The translations under genes and the position numbers were made by a program. From contig DATGQZ010000032.1 of the NCBI GenBank assembly GCA_035303945.1, forward strand, positions 41,759-105,758: DNA of 64,000 bases. Direction: 5' to 3'. The notes beneath the pieces were generated by a model that was not told where the DNA came from, searched no databases, and worked only from the letters and a program-made list of their open reading frames with translations. This DNA comes from DATGMS01 sp035303945. Lineage in GTDB: Bacteria > Bacteroidota > Bacteroidia > Cytophagales > Cyclobacteriaceae. The stretch's first letter is position 1. Every line of letters begins with the position of its first letter. This document shows positions 54,171 to 62,986 of the stretch, piece after piece.

Positions 54171-55424
54171 ATGCCCATGATCCTTCGGTTGCAGCTGTAT
54201 ATCTTTTTTATGCTCATTGGAATCATAACGGCTTCCCATGCGCAGGTTCCGGGCTTTTTTATAAAGGATGGCTCAAGAAGGGTCGTTATGCCATTCACCC
54301 AAGTCAACCATTTGATCATCTTGCCTATATCTATTAATGGAGGCCCTTCTTTAAATTTTCTTTTTGACACAGGTGTGAAATCCAACATCCTGTTTAGCAA
54401 AACCATAGGGGACCAACTGGGTTTGACTTATTCCCGTAAGCTAAATCTTATTGGTGCCGACGGACAGACGGTGCTGACAGCTTCCGTTTCTACCAACAAC
54501 CATCTGGATTTGGGCAAGGTGGAAGGAACACTTCAAGCTATTCTAGTTCTAGATGATGACTTTTTAGAATTAGAGAAAGTTCTAGGCGTCCCCGTATATG
54601 GCGTGATTGGGTATGAATTTTTTAAGTTAAACCCCATCAAAGTGGACTACGACTTCAGCCGGCTAACTTTTTATGAATCGGAAGCCATGCGTTGGAGACC
54701 TTTCGGTTATCGGGTCATGAATATCGAAATTGACGACAACAAACCCTACATTTTCTCCAAGATCTACCAAAACAATGGGCCGGACCTACAAGCTAAATTA
54801 TTAATTGATACAGGGGCCAACCACAGCTTGTTGCTGAACCGCGAAGCTTCAAAAGACATCGTACTACCTAACCCATCACTTGAAAGTGACTTGGGAAGGT
54901 CATTGGGCGGGGACCTTTTCGGCTATATCGGTAGAGTAACAAGGCTTAAACTCGGGGGTATGAATTTTAATCAAGTAATTACTTCCTATCCCAATGAAAC
55001 AGAGTTTTCTAACATCATCTTAGGTACAGGGCGGCTTGGTAGCCTCGGGTCCGAACTGTTGAGCCGGATGAAACTGATATTTGATTATCCCCGTCAAAGA
55101 ATCCTGTACAAAAAAGGTATGAGTTTTTCGCAGCCCTTTGCTTATGACATGAGTGGTATCACCGTCCGACTATTGGATGTAGAAGAAGGAAGGGTCTATG
55201 TTAGTCAGATCAAAGAAGGTTCGCCTGCCCATCTTGCAGGAGTCCGTCAATATGATGAGATATTCAGTATTAATAATGTGCCCATCTTCTTTTGGAAGTT
55301 ATCGGATATCAACGATTTGTTCCGGTCTGAAGCTGGCAGACGCATCAAATTAGGTCTATTAAGAAACACAGGCGAAGGGCTGCAAGAAACAACTGTCACC
55401 TTCGTTCTGAAGCAACAATTATAA
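54171..55424 (+). CDS. Secreted retropepsin-like aspartic protease with C-terminal PDZ domain
   Basis: Exported protein of 417 residues with signal peptide 1-24 (ending SHAQ). Two retropepsin-type domains are fused in tandem, each with a DTG: Asp66 in FLFDTGVKSN and Asp213 in LLIDTGANHS. Each has a later hydrophobic-GYE or GSE flap-like stretch (VIGYEFFKLNPI near 145, LGSELLSRMKLIFDY near 290). A PDZ domain lies at about 330-417 (GRVYVSQIKEGSPAHLAGVRQYDEI). Two active-site aspartates in one chain would let it act as a monomer, like pepsin. Substrate unknown. A second ATG two codons down is possible. Confidence 0.82.
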   Translation: MPMILRLQLYIFFMLIGIITASHAQVPGFFIKDGSRRVVMPFTQVNHLIILPISINGGPSLNFLFDTGVKSNILFSKTIGDQLGLTYSRKLNLIGADGQTVLTASVSTNNHLDLGKVEGTLQAILVLDDDFLELEKVLGVPVYGVIGYEFFKLNPIKVDYDFSRLTFYESEAMRWRPFGYRVMNIEIDDNKPYIFSKIYQNNGPDLQAKLLIDTGANHSLLLNREASKDIVLPNPSLESDLGRSLGGDLFGYIGRVTRLKLGGMNFNQVITSYPNETEFSNIILGTGRLGSLGSELLSRMKLIFDYPRQRILYKKGMSFSQPFAYDMSGITVRLLDVEEGRVYVSQIKEGSPAHLAGVRQYDEIFSINNVPIFFWKLSDINDLFRSEAGRRIKLGLLRNTGEGLQETTVTFVLKQQL

Positions 55425-55431
55425 TCAAATA

Positions 55432-57543
55432 TTAGGGCCTTAAGATCAATTTCTTTGACAGCCGCTTACCTGTAGGATCTATAAAGCGAACCACGTACAC
55501 ACCGCTACTTAAATGCTGCAGGTCGAGACGCAGAGGAATCTCTTTTGTAATGCTTCTCTCCTCTAAGACCACCTGTCCCAAGATGTTGATTAGGCTAATA
55601 CTGCCTGCAGATGAGCTGAGGATATTTACAACCCCTGAGGATGGGTTGGGGTAAAGCTTTATCTGCAATGCTTCATCTGCCGGCTGATTACTGTCGTCAC
55701 TGACATCCTTTAAATAAACTAAACCTCCTGCCACACTACCTAACAGCAGATCGTTGTGCTGAGACAATACTGAAGGGATAGACGCGATCCAAGTACTTCT
55801 TCCAAAGCGGGTGGAATGGGTGCTTTGGTCACTCAGCCTAACGAGTACTTCCTGGTGGTCCTTGTTGTTGAGGAAATCAGGAATGTACTCCACAATTCCC
55901 CGTTGGTCAACCGAATATAGATCAAGTTTACTTCCAGAACCCGCTACATGGACACTCAGATTTCTATGCGCCGGATTATCTGTGAAGCCCAAGAAATTTC
56001 GGTCCATAAGCGCAGCTTTGGGGTTTGGGTTGAAAGAGATCTCATAACGGATCAGCTCCCCAGACTGCCGTGCAAGAAGAAGATAATCCTTGCCATCACG
56101 TCTATAGAATTCGACCTGATCATTACCGCGAAGTTGTACTTCCGGCAAACTCAGTTCCTGTAGGCCTTGGGCTTGCAGATTGGTAGATGCATATAATTTT
56201 CTTACCGGTGAAAAATTGATGATCTCCACACCTGATACCAAGAGGAAGGATTGATTAGAAGAGGTGAGGATTTCTAAATATTGCAGGTCTGTTAATGACA
56301 AAGAAGACAAATTAAGGAAATCGTCGTCTACTAACCTAAAGCCTTCTGCCGTGCGGACAAAGCGATATGCCTTTCCTGTGACTTTGGAGTCCAAAATGCC
56401 ATTTGCAGTAACAATTAATTCTCCTAGTTGGGCATTTCGCTTAAAGAACGGCCTTGCGTTTTCACCCAAATCCAACATATCTTCTTGAAGAAAGGCAGTG
56501 GTCAGCAGCTCTCCGCTTCCGTTATACCTATAGAGGCTACGCGCGAAGTCTATCCTATTGGGACTAGATACCTCAGGGGAATTGCTACTGATGATGAGCT
56601 GGTCCTCTACCATAAAAGCAGCATGAAAAATAGGAAAGACAGGTAATGGTCCATGCTTTGGAAGCTCACCGGAAAATGAGGTGAACACAGGTTGATCATT
56701 CGTTCCCTCATTTACCAAATAATACAGCGTGTTACATTCATCTTGACCCATGAGCATATCCAATAGCCCATCCCCATTAAAGTCATGTAGCAGGACTGAG
56801 TGGCCTCCTGCATGTTCTACTTTTAGGTTTTCAACAGCAGAAGCTTGATGGATGGGTCTCCCTTCACAGGTTTGGCCGAATGAGAAGTTGCCGCAGCCAC
56901 AAAATTCAAATGCTCCCCACCGCGTGATAGCTGAGGCAAAGCCATCCACATCTGGCATGCCTTTCCTTTCAACGCTGGTATTTTTGAAAAACTCAAGAAA
57001 ATCTCCTGAAGCAAAATTGAAGGTTACGATATCCAGATCCCCATCACCGTCCAAGTCTACAATGGCTGGAACATCCAAGGTATTCATTTGTAGGTTAGAG
57101 CGATTATCCAGGCGGAGATAGTCCTGTGCTATTTCCCAACTGATAGAGGCTGCAGTAGAGACATTTCTGAATACCTTGATTCCAAAGGGACTACCAGTAA
57201 AAATATCCTTCCGACCATCTCCATCATAATCTGCCAAAATCAAGAAGTTGCTGATGTCCTGTGGAAAGTAGTAGCTTAGCTCGGGCTTGTGTAAAAAGGA
57301 GTCGCCGACCTTTTCAAATACAAGGAGCTGGGCGGCATTTTTGTCCCAAATAACCAGCTCTTCCACTCCGTCGTCGGTTAGATCTATTGTTTGAACTTGG
57401 GCAGTATTAATACCACCTGCAAAAGGCATCGCTAAATTCCGCTCTCCCATCTGAACCTGCAAGTCGGTTGAATGTTGGAAGATCTTCTGTGCAGCACTTT
57501 GAAAAAATAAGAAAATTAGCAGAACAAGCAAATTGTACTTCAT
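55432..57543 (-). CDS. T9SS-secreted protein with FG-GAP/VCBS-like repeats
   Basis: Exported protein of 703 residues with signal peptide 1-18. Four calcium-binding VCBS/FG-GAP-like units are visible: DLTDDGVEELVI, DYDGDGRKDIF, DLDGDGDLDIV and DFNGDGLLDML, over about residues 50-250. The C-terminal domain (about 630-703) is a type A T9SS sorting domain: LYPNPSSGVVNILS then LSSGVYVVRF and a terminal KLILRP, the signal for outer-membrane transport by the type IX system. T9SS core genes (gldKLMN, sprA) are not in the window. Role unknown; the repeats suggest surface adhesion or matrix binding. Confidence 0.88.
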   Translation of the reverse strand: MKYNLLVLLIFLFFQSAAQKIFQHSTDLQVQMGERNLAMPFAGGINTAQVQTIDLTDDGVEELVIWDKNAAQLLVFEKVGDSFLHKPELSYYFPQDISNFLILADYDGDGRKDIFTGSPFGIKVFRNVSTAASISWEIAQDYLRLDNRSNLQMNTLDVPAIVDLDGDGDLDIVTFNFASGDFLEFFKNTSVERKGMPDVDGFASAITRWGAFEFCGCGNFSFGQTCEGRPIHQASAVENLKVEHAGGHSVLLHDFNGDGLLDMLMGQDECNTLYYLVNEGTNDQPVFTSFSGELPKHGPLPVFPIFHAAFMVEDQLIISSNSPEVSSPNRIDFARSLYRYNGSGELLTTAFLQEDMLDLGENARPFFKRNAQLGELIVTANGILDSKVTGKAYRFVRTAEGFRLVDDDFLNLSSLSLTDLQYLEILTSSNQSFLLVSGVEIINFSPVRKLYASTNLQAQGLQELSLPEVQLRGNDQVEFYRRDGKDYLLLARQSGELIRYEISFNPNPKAALMDRNFLGFTDNPAHRNLSVHVAGSGSKLDLYSVDQRGIVEYIPDFLNNKDHQEVLVRLSDQSTHSTRFGRSTWIASIPSVLSQHNDLLLGSVAGGLVYLKDVSDDSNQPADEALQIKLYPNPSSGVVNILSSSAGSISLINILGQVVLEERSITKEIPLRLDLQHLSSGVYVVRFIDPTGKRLSKKLILRP

Positions 57544-57724
57544 GGAATATTTGATTTAGCCCAAAGCAATCCAAAGATGATATTGATATCTTTGCGCAAT
57601 GGGTTAGACAGACTTTGGAAGATATGGAGTATTTTCAAGGCTAAATTAAGCCTTACATTTCAATCCCACAGGTAAACGAATCCGTTTATTAAAAAAATGT
57701 AAAAAGGGTTCAATTATTTTAATA

Positions 57725-59017
57725 ATGAATATGGAACAGCTTTATCAGTTGTATAAAAGTGCGACAGGGGTAAGTACAGATACAAGAAAGATTGAGAAGG
57801 GGAATTTATTCTTTGCCCTGAAGGGGCCAACTTTCAATGGGAACGAATTTGCCGCAAATGCTTTAGCCTTGGGGGCATCTTCCGTGGTAGTGGATGAGCC
57901 ATCTTATTTGGTCGAAGGTGACAGAAGGTATTTTTTAGTAGAAGATACATTAGCGGCACTTCAGCAACTGGCTAATTATCACAGGAAACTACTTAACATT
58001 CCCATAGTAGCGATAACCGGAACTAACGGCAAGACCACCACTAAGGAACTTATCCAGGTCGTGTTGGCCCAAAAATATGCAGTAAAAGCCACCGTAGGCA
58101 ACCTGAATAATCACATAGGAGTACCGCTGACCTTGCTGGCTATGGATGAAAACACGGAAATCGGAGTGGTTGAAATGGGCGCTAATAAATTGGGAGATAT
58201 ACGGGAATTATGCGAAATAGCTGCACCAAGCCATGGCTTGATTACCAATATCGGGAAAGCCCATTTGCAAGGGTTTGGCGATCTCGAAGGTGTGCTTCGT
58301 ACCAAAACGGAACTGTATCAATACCTGATATCTAATAAGGGTAAAGTGTTTATCAACACCGATAATCTTATGCTTTTTAATATGGCCAAGCGGTTTGAAA
58401 AACCTATCCTTTATCCCCAGAAGGGCAATTTCTATGAATGCACATTAGTTGAAGCTAATCCTTTTGTACAATTTAAAACGAAAGACGGAGAGGTACATGT
58501 TACCAAAATGCTTGGGGCTTATAATTTTGATAACATCGCCACCGCCCTTACCGTTGGATCCTATTTCGGAGTGGACGAAGCAAAAGCGATCAACGCCATC
58601 TGTGAGTATATCCCTTCCAATATGCGTTCGCAGCTTATAGAAAAACGTAGCAACCTTATTCTTTTGGATGCTTATAATGCAAACCCATCTAGCATGGAAG
58701 AGGCGATCAAAGCGTTTGGTAAAATGACCGGAAAGAAGCGCAAAATGATCATCTTAGGGGATATGTTTGAATTGGGTTCATCTGAAGTGGAAGAGCATCA
58801 AAAAGTAGGCGCTTTGCTGAACAACCTGAACATCGATAAAATTTGCTTTACGGGTAAACTGATGCAACATGCGCTGACTCATAGTCCCAGAGGTTTATAT
58901 TTTCCCGATCCATTCTCGCTGCGTAATTGGCTGCAGGATTCTAAGCTGGAAGATTATCTTATTCTGATAAAAGGCAGTCGCAGTATGAAGCTGGAAGGCT
59001 TAGTGGATTTTATTTGA
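57725..59017 (+). CDS. murF: UDP-N-acetylmuramoyl-tripeptide-D-alanyl-D-alanine ligase
   Basis: MurF, the last cytoplasmic step of peptidoglycan precursor synthesis, adding D-Ala-D-Ala to UDP-MurNAc-tripeptide with ATP. 430 residues. The Mur ligase N-terminal domain ends near 90. The P-loop is AITGTNGKTTTKE (about 97-108), followed by the GNLNNHIGVPLT element and the GVVEMGANKLGDI segment (about 145-157). The C-terminal ligase domain has NPSSMEEAIKAF near 318. It is apart from any division-and-wall cluster in this window. Start: the ATG at 57725; a second ATG two codons later is possible. Confidence 0.94.
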   Translation: MNMEQLYQLYKSATGVSTDTRKIEKGNLFFALKGPTFNGNEFAANALALGASSVVVDEPSYLVEGDRRYFLVEDTLAALQQLANYHRKLLNIPIVAITGTNGKTTTKELIQVVLAQKYAVKATVGNLNNHIGVPLTLLAMDENTEIGVVEMGANKLGDIRELCEIAAPSHGLITNIGKAHLQGFGDLEGVLRTKTELYQYLISNKGKVFINTDNLMLFNMAKRFEKPILYPQKGNFYECTLVEANPFVQFKTKDGEVHVTKMLGAYNFDNIATALTVGSYFGVDEAKAINAICEYIPSNMRSQLIEKRSNLILLDAYNANPSSMEEAIKAFGKMTGKKRKMIILGDMFELGSSEVEEHQKVGALLNNLNIDKICFTGKLMQHALTHSPRGLYFPDPFSLRNWLQDSKLEDYLILIKGSRSMKLEGLVDFI

Positions 59018-59112
59018 TGAGCATGCGGTGACATCTCACATAAAAGGAACGGCAACATACTTTTATATGAAGAAAAAAATACCTACTTTAAAAGTCAATC
59101 AATAAACCCAAA

Positions 59113-59577
59113 TTGCTTGTTGTGGATTTAAAAAGGATCGATACCCTATGGCATTTTTTCGCAACTCAAAATGGCCTTTTTCTTAAAAAGATCGTCGAAA
59201 AAGAAGTCTCTTATAAAATGCGAAAGGGTGACATTGAGGTAAGGCATACCATCAATCCACAATTCCTCACTGCATCGAGCCTCTGCATACAGGCACATGA
59301 TTTTGAAATGGCCGTGAAGCAATATGCAGTAGCAAAAAAAAGATTTGGAATAAAAGTCCCTTTCCAAAAGCCTAATGAGGGTTTATTTTTCCCTAAAGAA
59401 CTGCTCAGGCTCAGTGCTCTCTATAGCTTTTACGTAGAGAAAGATCGATTAGGTCGCTTAAGGGTTATTTTAGAACCCTTTATCCCAAAAAAAATATCAG
59501 AGGTGTACAAACCGGTTAATCTGGTTACGAAGACTTTGTGGCAGTTTAATTTTTTTTCAGAAACGATCAAGAATTGA
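59113..59577 (+). CDS. Unknown small protein, non-ATG start
   Basis: A 154-residue frame with basic and aromatic composition (starts near LKRIDTLWHFF, contains KKRFGIKVPFQKPNEGLFFPKELLRLSALYSFYVEKD, shown in key parts). I do not recognise it. No ATG is available: the frame opens at 59092 and offers TTG at 59113 or an internal ATG at 59215. An upstream ATG at 59067 (MKKKIPTLKV) is in another frame and ends at 59105, so a one-base shift could have removed a proper start. It follows murF on the same strand without a shared motif. The codon use resembles neighbours, so it could be real. Confidence 0.35.
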   Translation: MLVVDLKRIDTLWHFFATQNGLFLKKIVEKEVSYKMRKGDIEVRHTINPQFLTASSLCIQAHDFEMAVKQYAVAKKRFGIKVPFQKPNEGLFFPKELLRLSALYSFYVEKDRLGRLRVILEPFIPKKISEVYKPVNLVTKTLWQFNFFSETIKN

Positions 59578-59685
59578 AGGCACACGCTTTACTGCTTTGC
59601 TCAACACGCATCAGCTATTAACAATAAAAAAGCGCACAAAGGATATAATTGGATCCTCGTGCGCTTATCAAATACATATTTTCAA

Positions 59686-60102
59686 TTAGTATCGCCCCCT
59701 TCTCCCAAAGCGCGTGTCCAAGGAATACTTGCCAGGCCCGGTAATAAACAGAGATACAAATATAAAGAGGTACAATAAGGCTAGCTCTTTGTCGCCAAAG
59801 GCATCTTGTCCATGAACAATAAACGCAACAACAGCCATAGTGATGATCAATGGAATCAACGCGAGCCTTGTCAACAGACCCAATGCTACCAATAGTGCGC
59901 AAAAGAATTCCGCAAATATGGTAGCTTGAAGGGATACCGCAGGACCTAAGCCTAAGGGATCCGCAAAACGGCTGAGGTATTCACTAAAGTTGGAGAGTTT
60001 GGGCCAACCGTGTGTAGCAATCATCAAAGCAGATGCAACACGCAACAACAATAGCGCAACATCTACGAAATATATCCTTGTTGAAAATATTAGGCGCTTC
60101 AT
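59686..60102 (-). CDS. DoxX family membrane protein
   Basis: DoxX/SURF4-like membrane protein of 138 residues with four helices. The family pattern is visible: LLLRVASALMIATHGWPKL early, then GPAVSLQATIFAEFFCALLVALGLLTRLALIPLI in the second and third helix region (key parts). Members are thought to reside in the cytoplasmic membrane and some take part in oxidative-stress or thiol systems; function here unknown. It lies 25 bases downstream of the nucleotidyltransferase gene on the same strand and is probably in its transcript. Confidence 0.85.
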   Translation of the reverse strand: MKRLIFSTRIYFVDVALLLLRVASALMIATHGWPKLSNFSEYLSRFADPLGLGPAVSLQATIFAEFFCALLVALGLLTRLALIPLIITMAVVAFIVHGQDAFGDKELALLYLFIFVSLFITGPGKYSLDTRFGRRGRY

Positions 60103-60127
60103 GATATTTATTCCTTATGTCCTGCTA

Positions 60128-61039
60128 TTATTTCCAAAGCTTCTCAGGGTACTCCCCAGAAGCATGCAGGTTTTGAAGCATATCTATTACCACAGCCTTG
60201 TCTTCGGGATAAGTCACACCGAACCACACTTTGCCACCTTCTAAAATCTCTATCGCCGCCTTCTTCTCTTGAATCAAGGTGTTGGCGACCATCGGGATGT
60301 AAAACTCTGACTTTAGGTTTTGGTGATTTTCGGCTAAGAAGGAAGTCCAGAGATTTTCGGTGGCCTCAAAAAAGGAAGGATGAAATCCCCAGCAGTTCAT
60401 GGAAACGGGAGTTTGTGGATGGATTTCCAATTCTTCACCTTCTCCACGACTAAAGATCTTGTCCCCTTCTCTGGCTATTGATGTGCGCTCCACCATACCT
60501 ATTAGCTGATTGTCTGCATTGACTTCGCACACACCACGGCTTACAGTACCGTTCTCGGAAAGAACATTTTGGATAGCATATCCTACCATACAATGCAATG
60601 CGGGCTGTACCTGGGTACTGAGAAATTTGCCTAGCGCTTCAAATGCCGCTCTACCATAGAAGTCGTCTGCATTAATTACTGCAAATGGTTCGTTAATGGC
60701 TTCTTTGGCACACAGCACCGCATGGGCAGTTCCGAAAGGCTTTTTTCTATCGGGATGGAAATAAGCTTCCGGAAGATGCGACGTCAGAGACTGCACTACA
60801 AATTCGACGTCAATCTTCCCTTCCAGTTTTGGCAAAAATACTTCTTTGACCATGTCAAGAATTTCTTCCCTTATGATGAAAACTACCTTGCCGAACCCTG
60901 CTCTGATAGCATCAAAAATAGAGTATTCCATAATGGTTTCACTGTTAGGACCGAAACCGTCTATTTGCTTATTCCCACCGTACCTGCTGCCTACACCAGC
61001 AGCCAATATCAACAATGTTGGTTTGCTCATAATCTTCAT
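60128..61039 (-). CDS. Sugar-phosphate nucleotidyltransferase-like protein
   Basis: Nucleotidyltransferase of 303 residues with the GT-A-like NTP-transferase fold. The nucleotide-binding opening is LILAAGVGSRYGG, close to the LAAGxGTR pattern but with Ser at the Thr position. NKQIDGFGPNSETI follows, then GTAHAVLCAKEAI near 110, the metal-binding NADDFYG near 125 and a GFHPSFF segment near 226. It probably activates a sugar 1-phosphate with a nucleoside triphosphate, but which sugar is unclear. It may start at 61030 (MSKPT) instead; both ATGs fit the -7 box at 61056-61063. Confidence 0.78.
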   Translation of the reverse strand: MKIMSKPTLLILAAGVGSRYGGNKQIDGFGPNSETIMEYSIFDAIRAGFGKVVFIIREEILDMVKEVFLPKLEGKIDVEFVVQSLTSHLPEAYFHPDRKKPFGTAHAVLCAKEAINEPFAVINADDFYGRAAFEALGKFLSTQVQPALHCMVGYAIQNVLSENGTVSRGVCEVNADNQLIGMVERTSIAREGDKIFSRGEGEELEIHPQTPVSMNCWGFHPSFFEATENLWTSFLAENHQNLKSEFYIPMVANTLIQEKKAAIEILEGGKVWFGVTYPEDKAVVIDMLQNLHASGEYPEKLWK

Positions 61040-61055
61040 TTTTTTTGTAAAGCCA

Positions 61056-61063
61056 CAAATTTA
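61056..61063 (-). promoter_or_regulatory. -7 box for the nucleotidyltransferase gene
   Basis: On the minus strand the box reads TAAATTTG, an exact TAnnTTTG, 17 bases ahead of the ATG at 61039. No TTG lies at the expected -33 distance. Confidence 0.45.
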
Positions 61064-61190
61064 ATTGTTTTCGCTTAACGCCGTCGCCTTGAGAAGATAA
61101 TCTTTTTACGCGCACTAAGCTGTTTTTTAAACCATATTTTTGATTCAAAGCATGTTTTTCCACCACAGATGTTGATTTTGAAACCATTTT

Positions 61191-61217
61191 TTCAAAAAAA
61201 ATCAAAAATTTTTTGAA
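61191..61217. promoter_or_regulatory. A/T-rich inverted repeat upstream of glnB-amtB
   Basis: TTCAAAAAA and TTTTTTGAA form a perfect 9-bp inverted repeat around a nine-base spacer, centred about 45 to 50 bases upstream of the -7 box at 61247. It could bind a dimeric activator of the ammonium genes, or be a chance A/T-rich palindrome. Confidence 0.35.
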
Positions 61218-61246
61218 CAATAGTTATTATTTGTTCCTCCGTTACA

Positions 61247-61254
61247 TATATTTG
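61247..61254 (+). promoter_or_regulatory. -7 box for the PII-ammonium transporter operon
   Basis: TATATTTG fits TAnnTTTG exactly, 58 bases ahead of the ATG. The -33 region has no TTG at the right spacing, consistent with a promoter that needs an activator. Confidence 0.45.
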
Positions 61255-61311
61255 AAGAAAAAATCAGCTCCGATAAAAAATTGCTAATAAAACCACCTAA
61301 AATTTATACAT

Positions 61312-61650
61312 ATGAAAAAAATTGAAGCACTTATTAGAACATCGCGTTTCGAGGTTATTCATGCTTGCATCGCCGAACTGGGCGTAAAATTCCTGACTTT
61401 TTATGAGGTAAAAGGAATGGGTCTGCAGCAGCCCAAGCTTCAGCAATACAGAGGGGTATTGTATGAGCCTACCTATATCCCCAGAACAAAGTTGGAGATA
61501 GTGACTACGGACGATCTTGTAGAACCTGTCATACAGTGTATCCTAAAGGAAGGAAGAACAGGAGAGGTTGGAGACGGCAAAATCTTCGTGTATGATATAG
61601 AAGAAGTATACAGGATCAGGAATAACGACCGTGGCGAAGAAGCACTATAA
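61312..61650 (+). CDS. glnB: P-II family nitrogen regulatory protein
   Basis: PII signal protein of 112 residues that reads ATP/ADP and 2-oxoglutarate and controls nitrogen uptake and assimilation. The T-loop is QYRGVLYEPTYIPR (about 44-57), with a Tyr at the uridylylated position. EGRTGEVGDGKIFV (about 83-96) is the B-loop. It differs from E. coli GlnB in the usual Bacteroidota style but has full length. It sits 51 bases before amtB, so it is the GlnK-type partner that should block the channel when nitrogen is plentiful. Confidence 0.93.
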   Translation: MKKIEALIRTSRFEVIHACIAELGVKFLTFYEVKGMGLQQPKLQQYRGVLYEPTYIPRTKLEIVTTDDLVEPVIQCILKEGRTGEVGDGKIFVYDIEEVYRIRNNDRGEEAL

Positions 61651-61701
61651 ATTCTATCCCCAATCTTTTAAAAAATCTTCAACAGCTAACGATTAAGAAA
61701 T

Positions 61702-62934
61702 ATGTCTCAGGAATTATTTACCATCAACAACCTTTGGGTAATGATTGCGGCCTTACTGGTCTTTATTATGCATCTAGGGTTTGCTTCTCTTGAATCTGGA
61801 CTTACCCGATCCAAAAATACAGTAAACATTTTATTCAAGAATACCATCATTCCTGCAATGGGCTTGCTTACTTATGCATTGGTAGGATTCAATTTGATGT
61901 ATCCAGGAGAAGACTTTGCAGGCGGATTTTTTGGCTTCAGTGGCTTCGGCCTCAGCTTTCCGGAAGGAGGAGACACATCTGACTACAGCGAGGGCTACAC
62001 TTTCTTTACAGATTTCATCTTTCAGGCAATGTTTGCTGCTACAGCTGCCACTATTGTGTCTGGCGCAGTTGCAGAAAGAATTAAGCTGGGTCCCTTTATC
62101 TTCTTCTCCGTATTATATGTAAGTATTTGTTATCCCATAGTGGGTATGTGGAAATGGGGCGGCGGCTTCTTGGACGCCTTGGCTACTCCGTTTTATGACT
62201 TTGCCGGATCTACTATCGTCCATTCAGTGGGTGGATGGGGCGCTGTAGTGGGTGCCTACCTGCTCGGTCCCAGAATCGGTAAATATACAGGCAATACCAT
62301 GAATGCAATCCCAGGTCATAGCATCCCAATGGCTACTATCGGTGTGTTTCTGCTGTGGTTCGGATGGTTCGGCTTCAATGGTGGTTCTGTGTTGAGCGCC
62401 TCTCCAGGTGACGTTTCAAGAGTTTTTGTCACCACTGCTTTAGCAGGTGCTGCCGGTGCATTTGGCGCACTGATATTCTCGTACCTGAAGTTTAAAGCCT
62501 ATGATATTACAATGGTGCTAAACGGGATCTTAGCGGGTTTGGTAAGTATAACTGCCGGTGCCGATGTAATGGCAGTGTGGGAATCTGTTGTCATTGGATT
62601 TATTGGAGGCGCTTTAGTAGTCTTCGCAGTAATCTTCTTTGATAAAATTAAGATTGATGATCCAGTCGGTGCTATTTCCGTCCACCTGGTTTGCGGTATT
62701 TGGGGAACCTTGGCGATAGGAATCTTTGGAGATTTGGCAGGTGGAGCTCAATTGATTTCCCAACTTATTGGAATTGTGTCTGTAGCCGCGATCTGTGTGT
62801 TATTCAGCTTTGCAGTATTCTATGCCCTGAAAAAGACCATTGGCATCAGGGTGCCAGAGCAAGAAGAAATAGAAGGGCTCGATATCAACGAGCATGGTAT
62901 GTACGCTTATCCTGATTTCGCTCCCAACGATTAA
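61702..62934 (+). CDS. amtB: Ammonium transporter
   Basis: Amt/Rh ammonium channel of 410 residues with 11 helices. The twin pore histidines are in place: His174 in STIVHSVGGWG and His328 in GAISVHLVCGIWGT. The early signature WVMIAALLVFIMHLGFASLESGLTRSKN (key parts) and the FGFNGGSV motif near 223-230 agree. No signal peptide cleavage is apparent; the N-terminus is short (MSQELF). It pairs with the PII gene 51 bases upstream. The C-terminus, with REPEQEEIEGLD-like acidic residues, can hold PII. A strong terminator follows. Confidence 0.95.
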   Translation: MSQELFTINNLWVMIAALLVFIMHLGFASLESGLTRSKNTVNILFKNTIIPAMGLLTYALVGFNLMYPGEDFAGGFFGFSGFGLSFPEGGDTSDYSEGYTFFTDFIFQAMFAATAATIVSGAVAERIKLGPFIFFSVLYVSICYPIVGMWKWGGGFLDALATPFYDFAGSTIVHSVGGWGAVVGAYLLGPRIGKYTGNTMNAIPGHSIPMATIGVFLLWFGWFGFNGGSVLSASPGDVSRVFVTTALAGAAGAFGALIFSYLKFKAYDITMVLNGILAGLVSITAGADVMAVWESVVIGFIGGALVVFAVIFFDKIKIDDPVGAISVHLVCGIWGTLAIGIFGDLAGGAQLISQLIGIVSVAAICVLFSFAVFYALKKTIGIRVPEQEEIEGLDINEHGMYAYPDFAPND

Positions 62935-62952
62935 CACAACCACCGACCATAG

Positions 62953-62984
62953 AAAAGCGGCTCCTTATGGGGCTGCTTTTTTTA
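62953..62984. terminator. Intrinsic terminator after amtB
   Basis: Stem AAGCGGCTCC / GGGGCTGCTT with two G-T pairs and a TTAT loop, followed by a T-run that also lies at the end of the convergent barrel gene. Confidence 0.85.
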
Positions 62985-62986
62985 TT

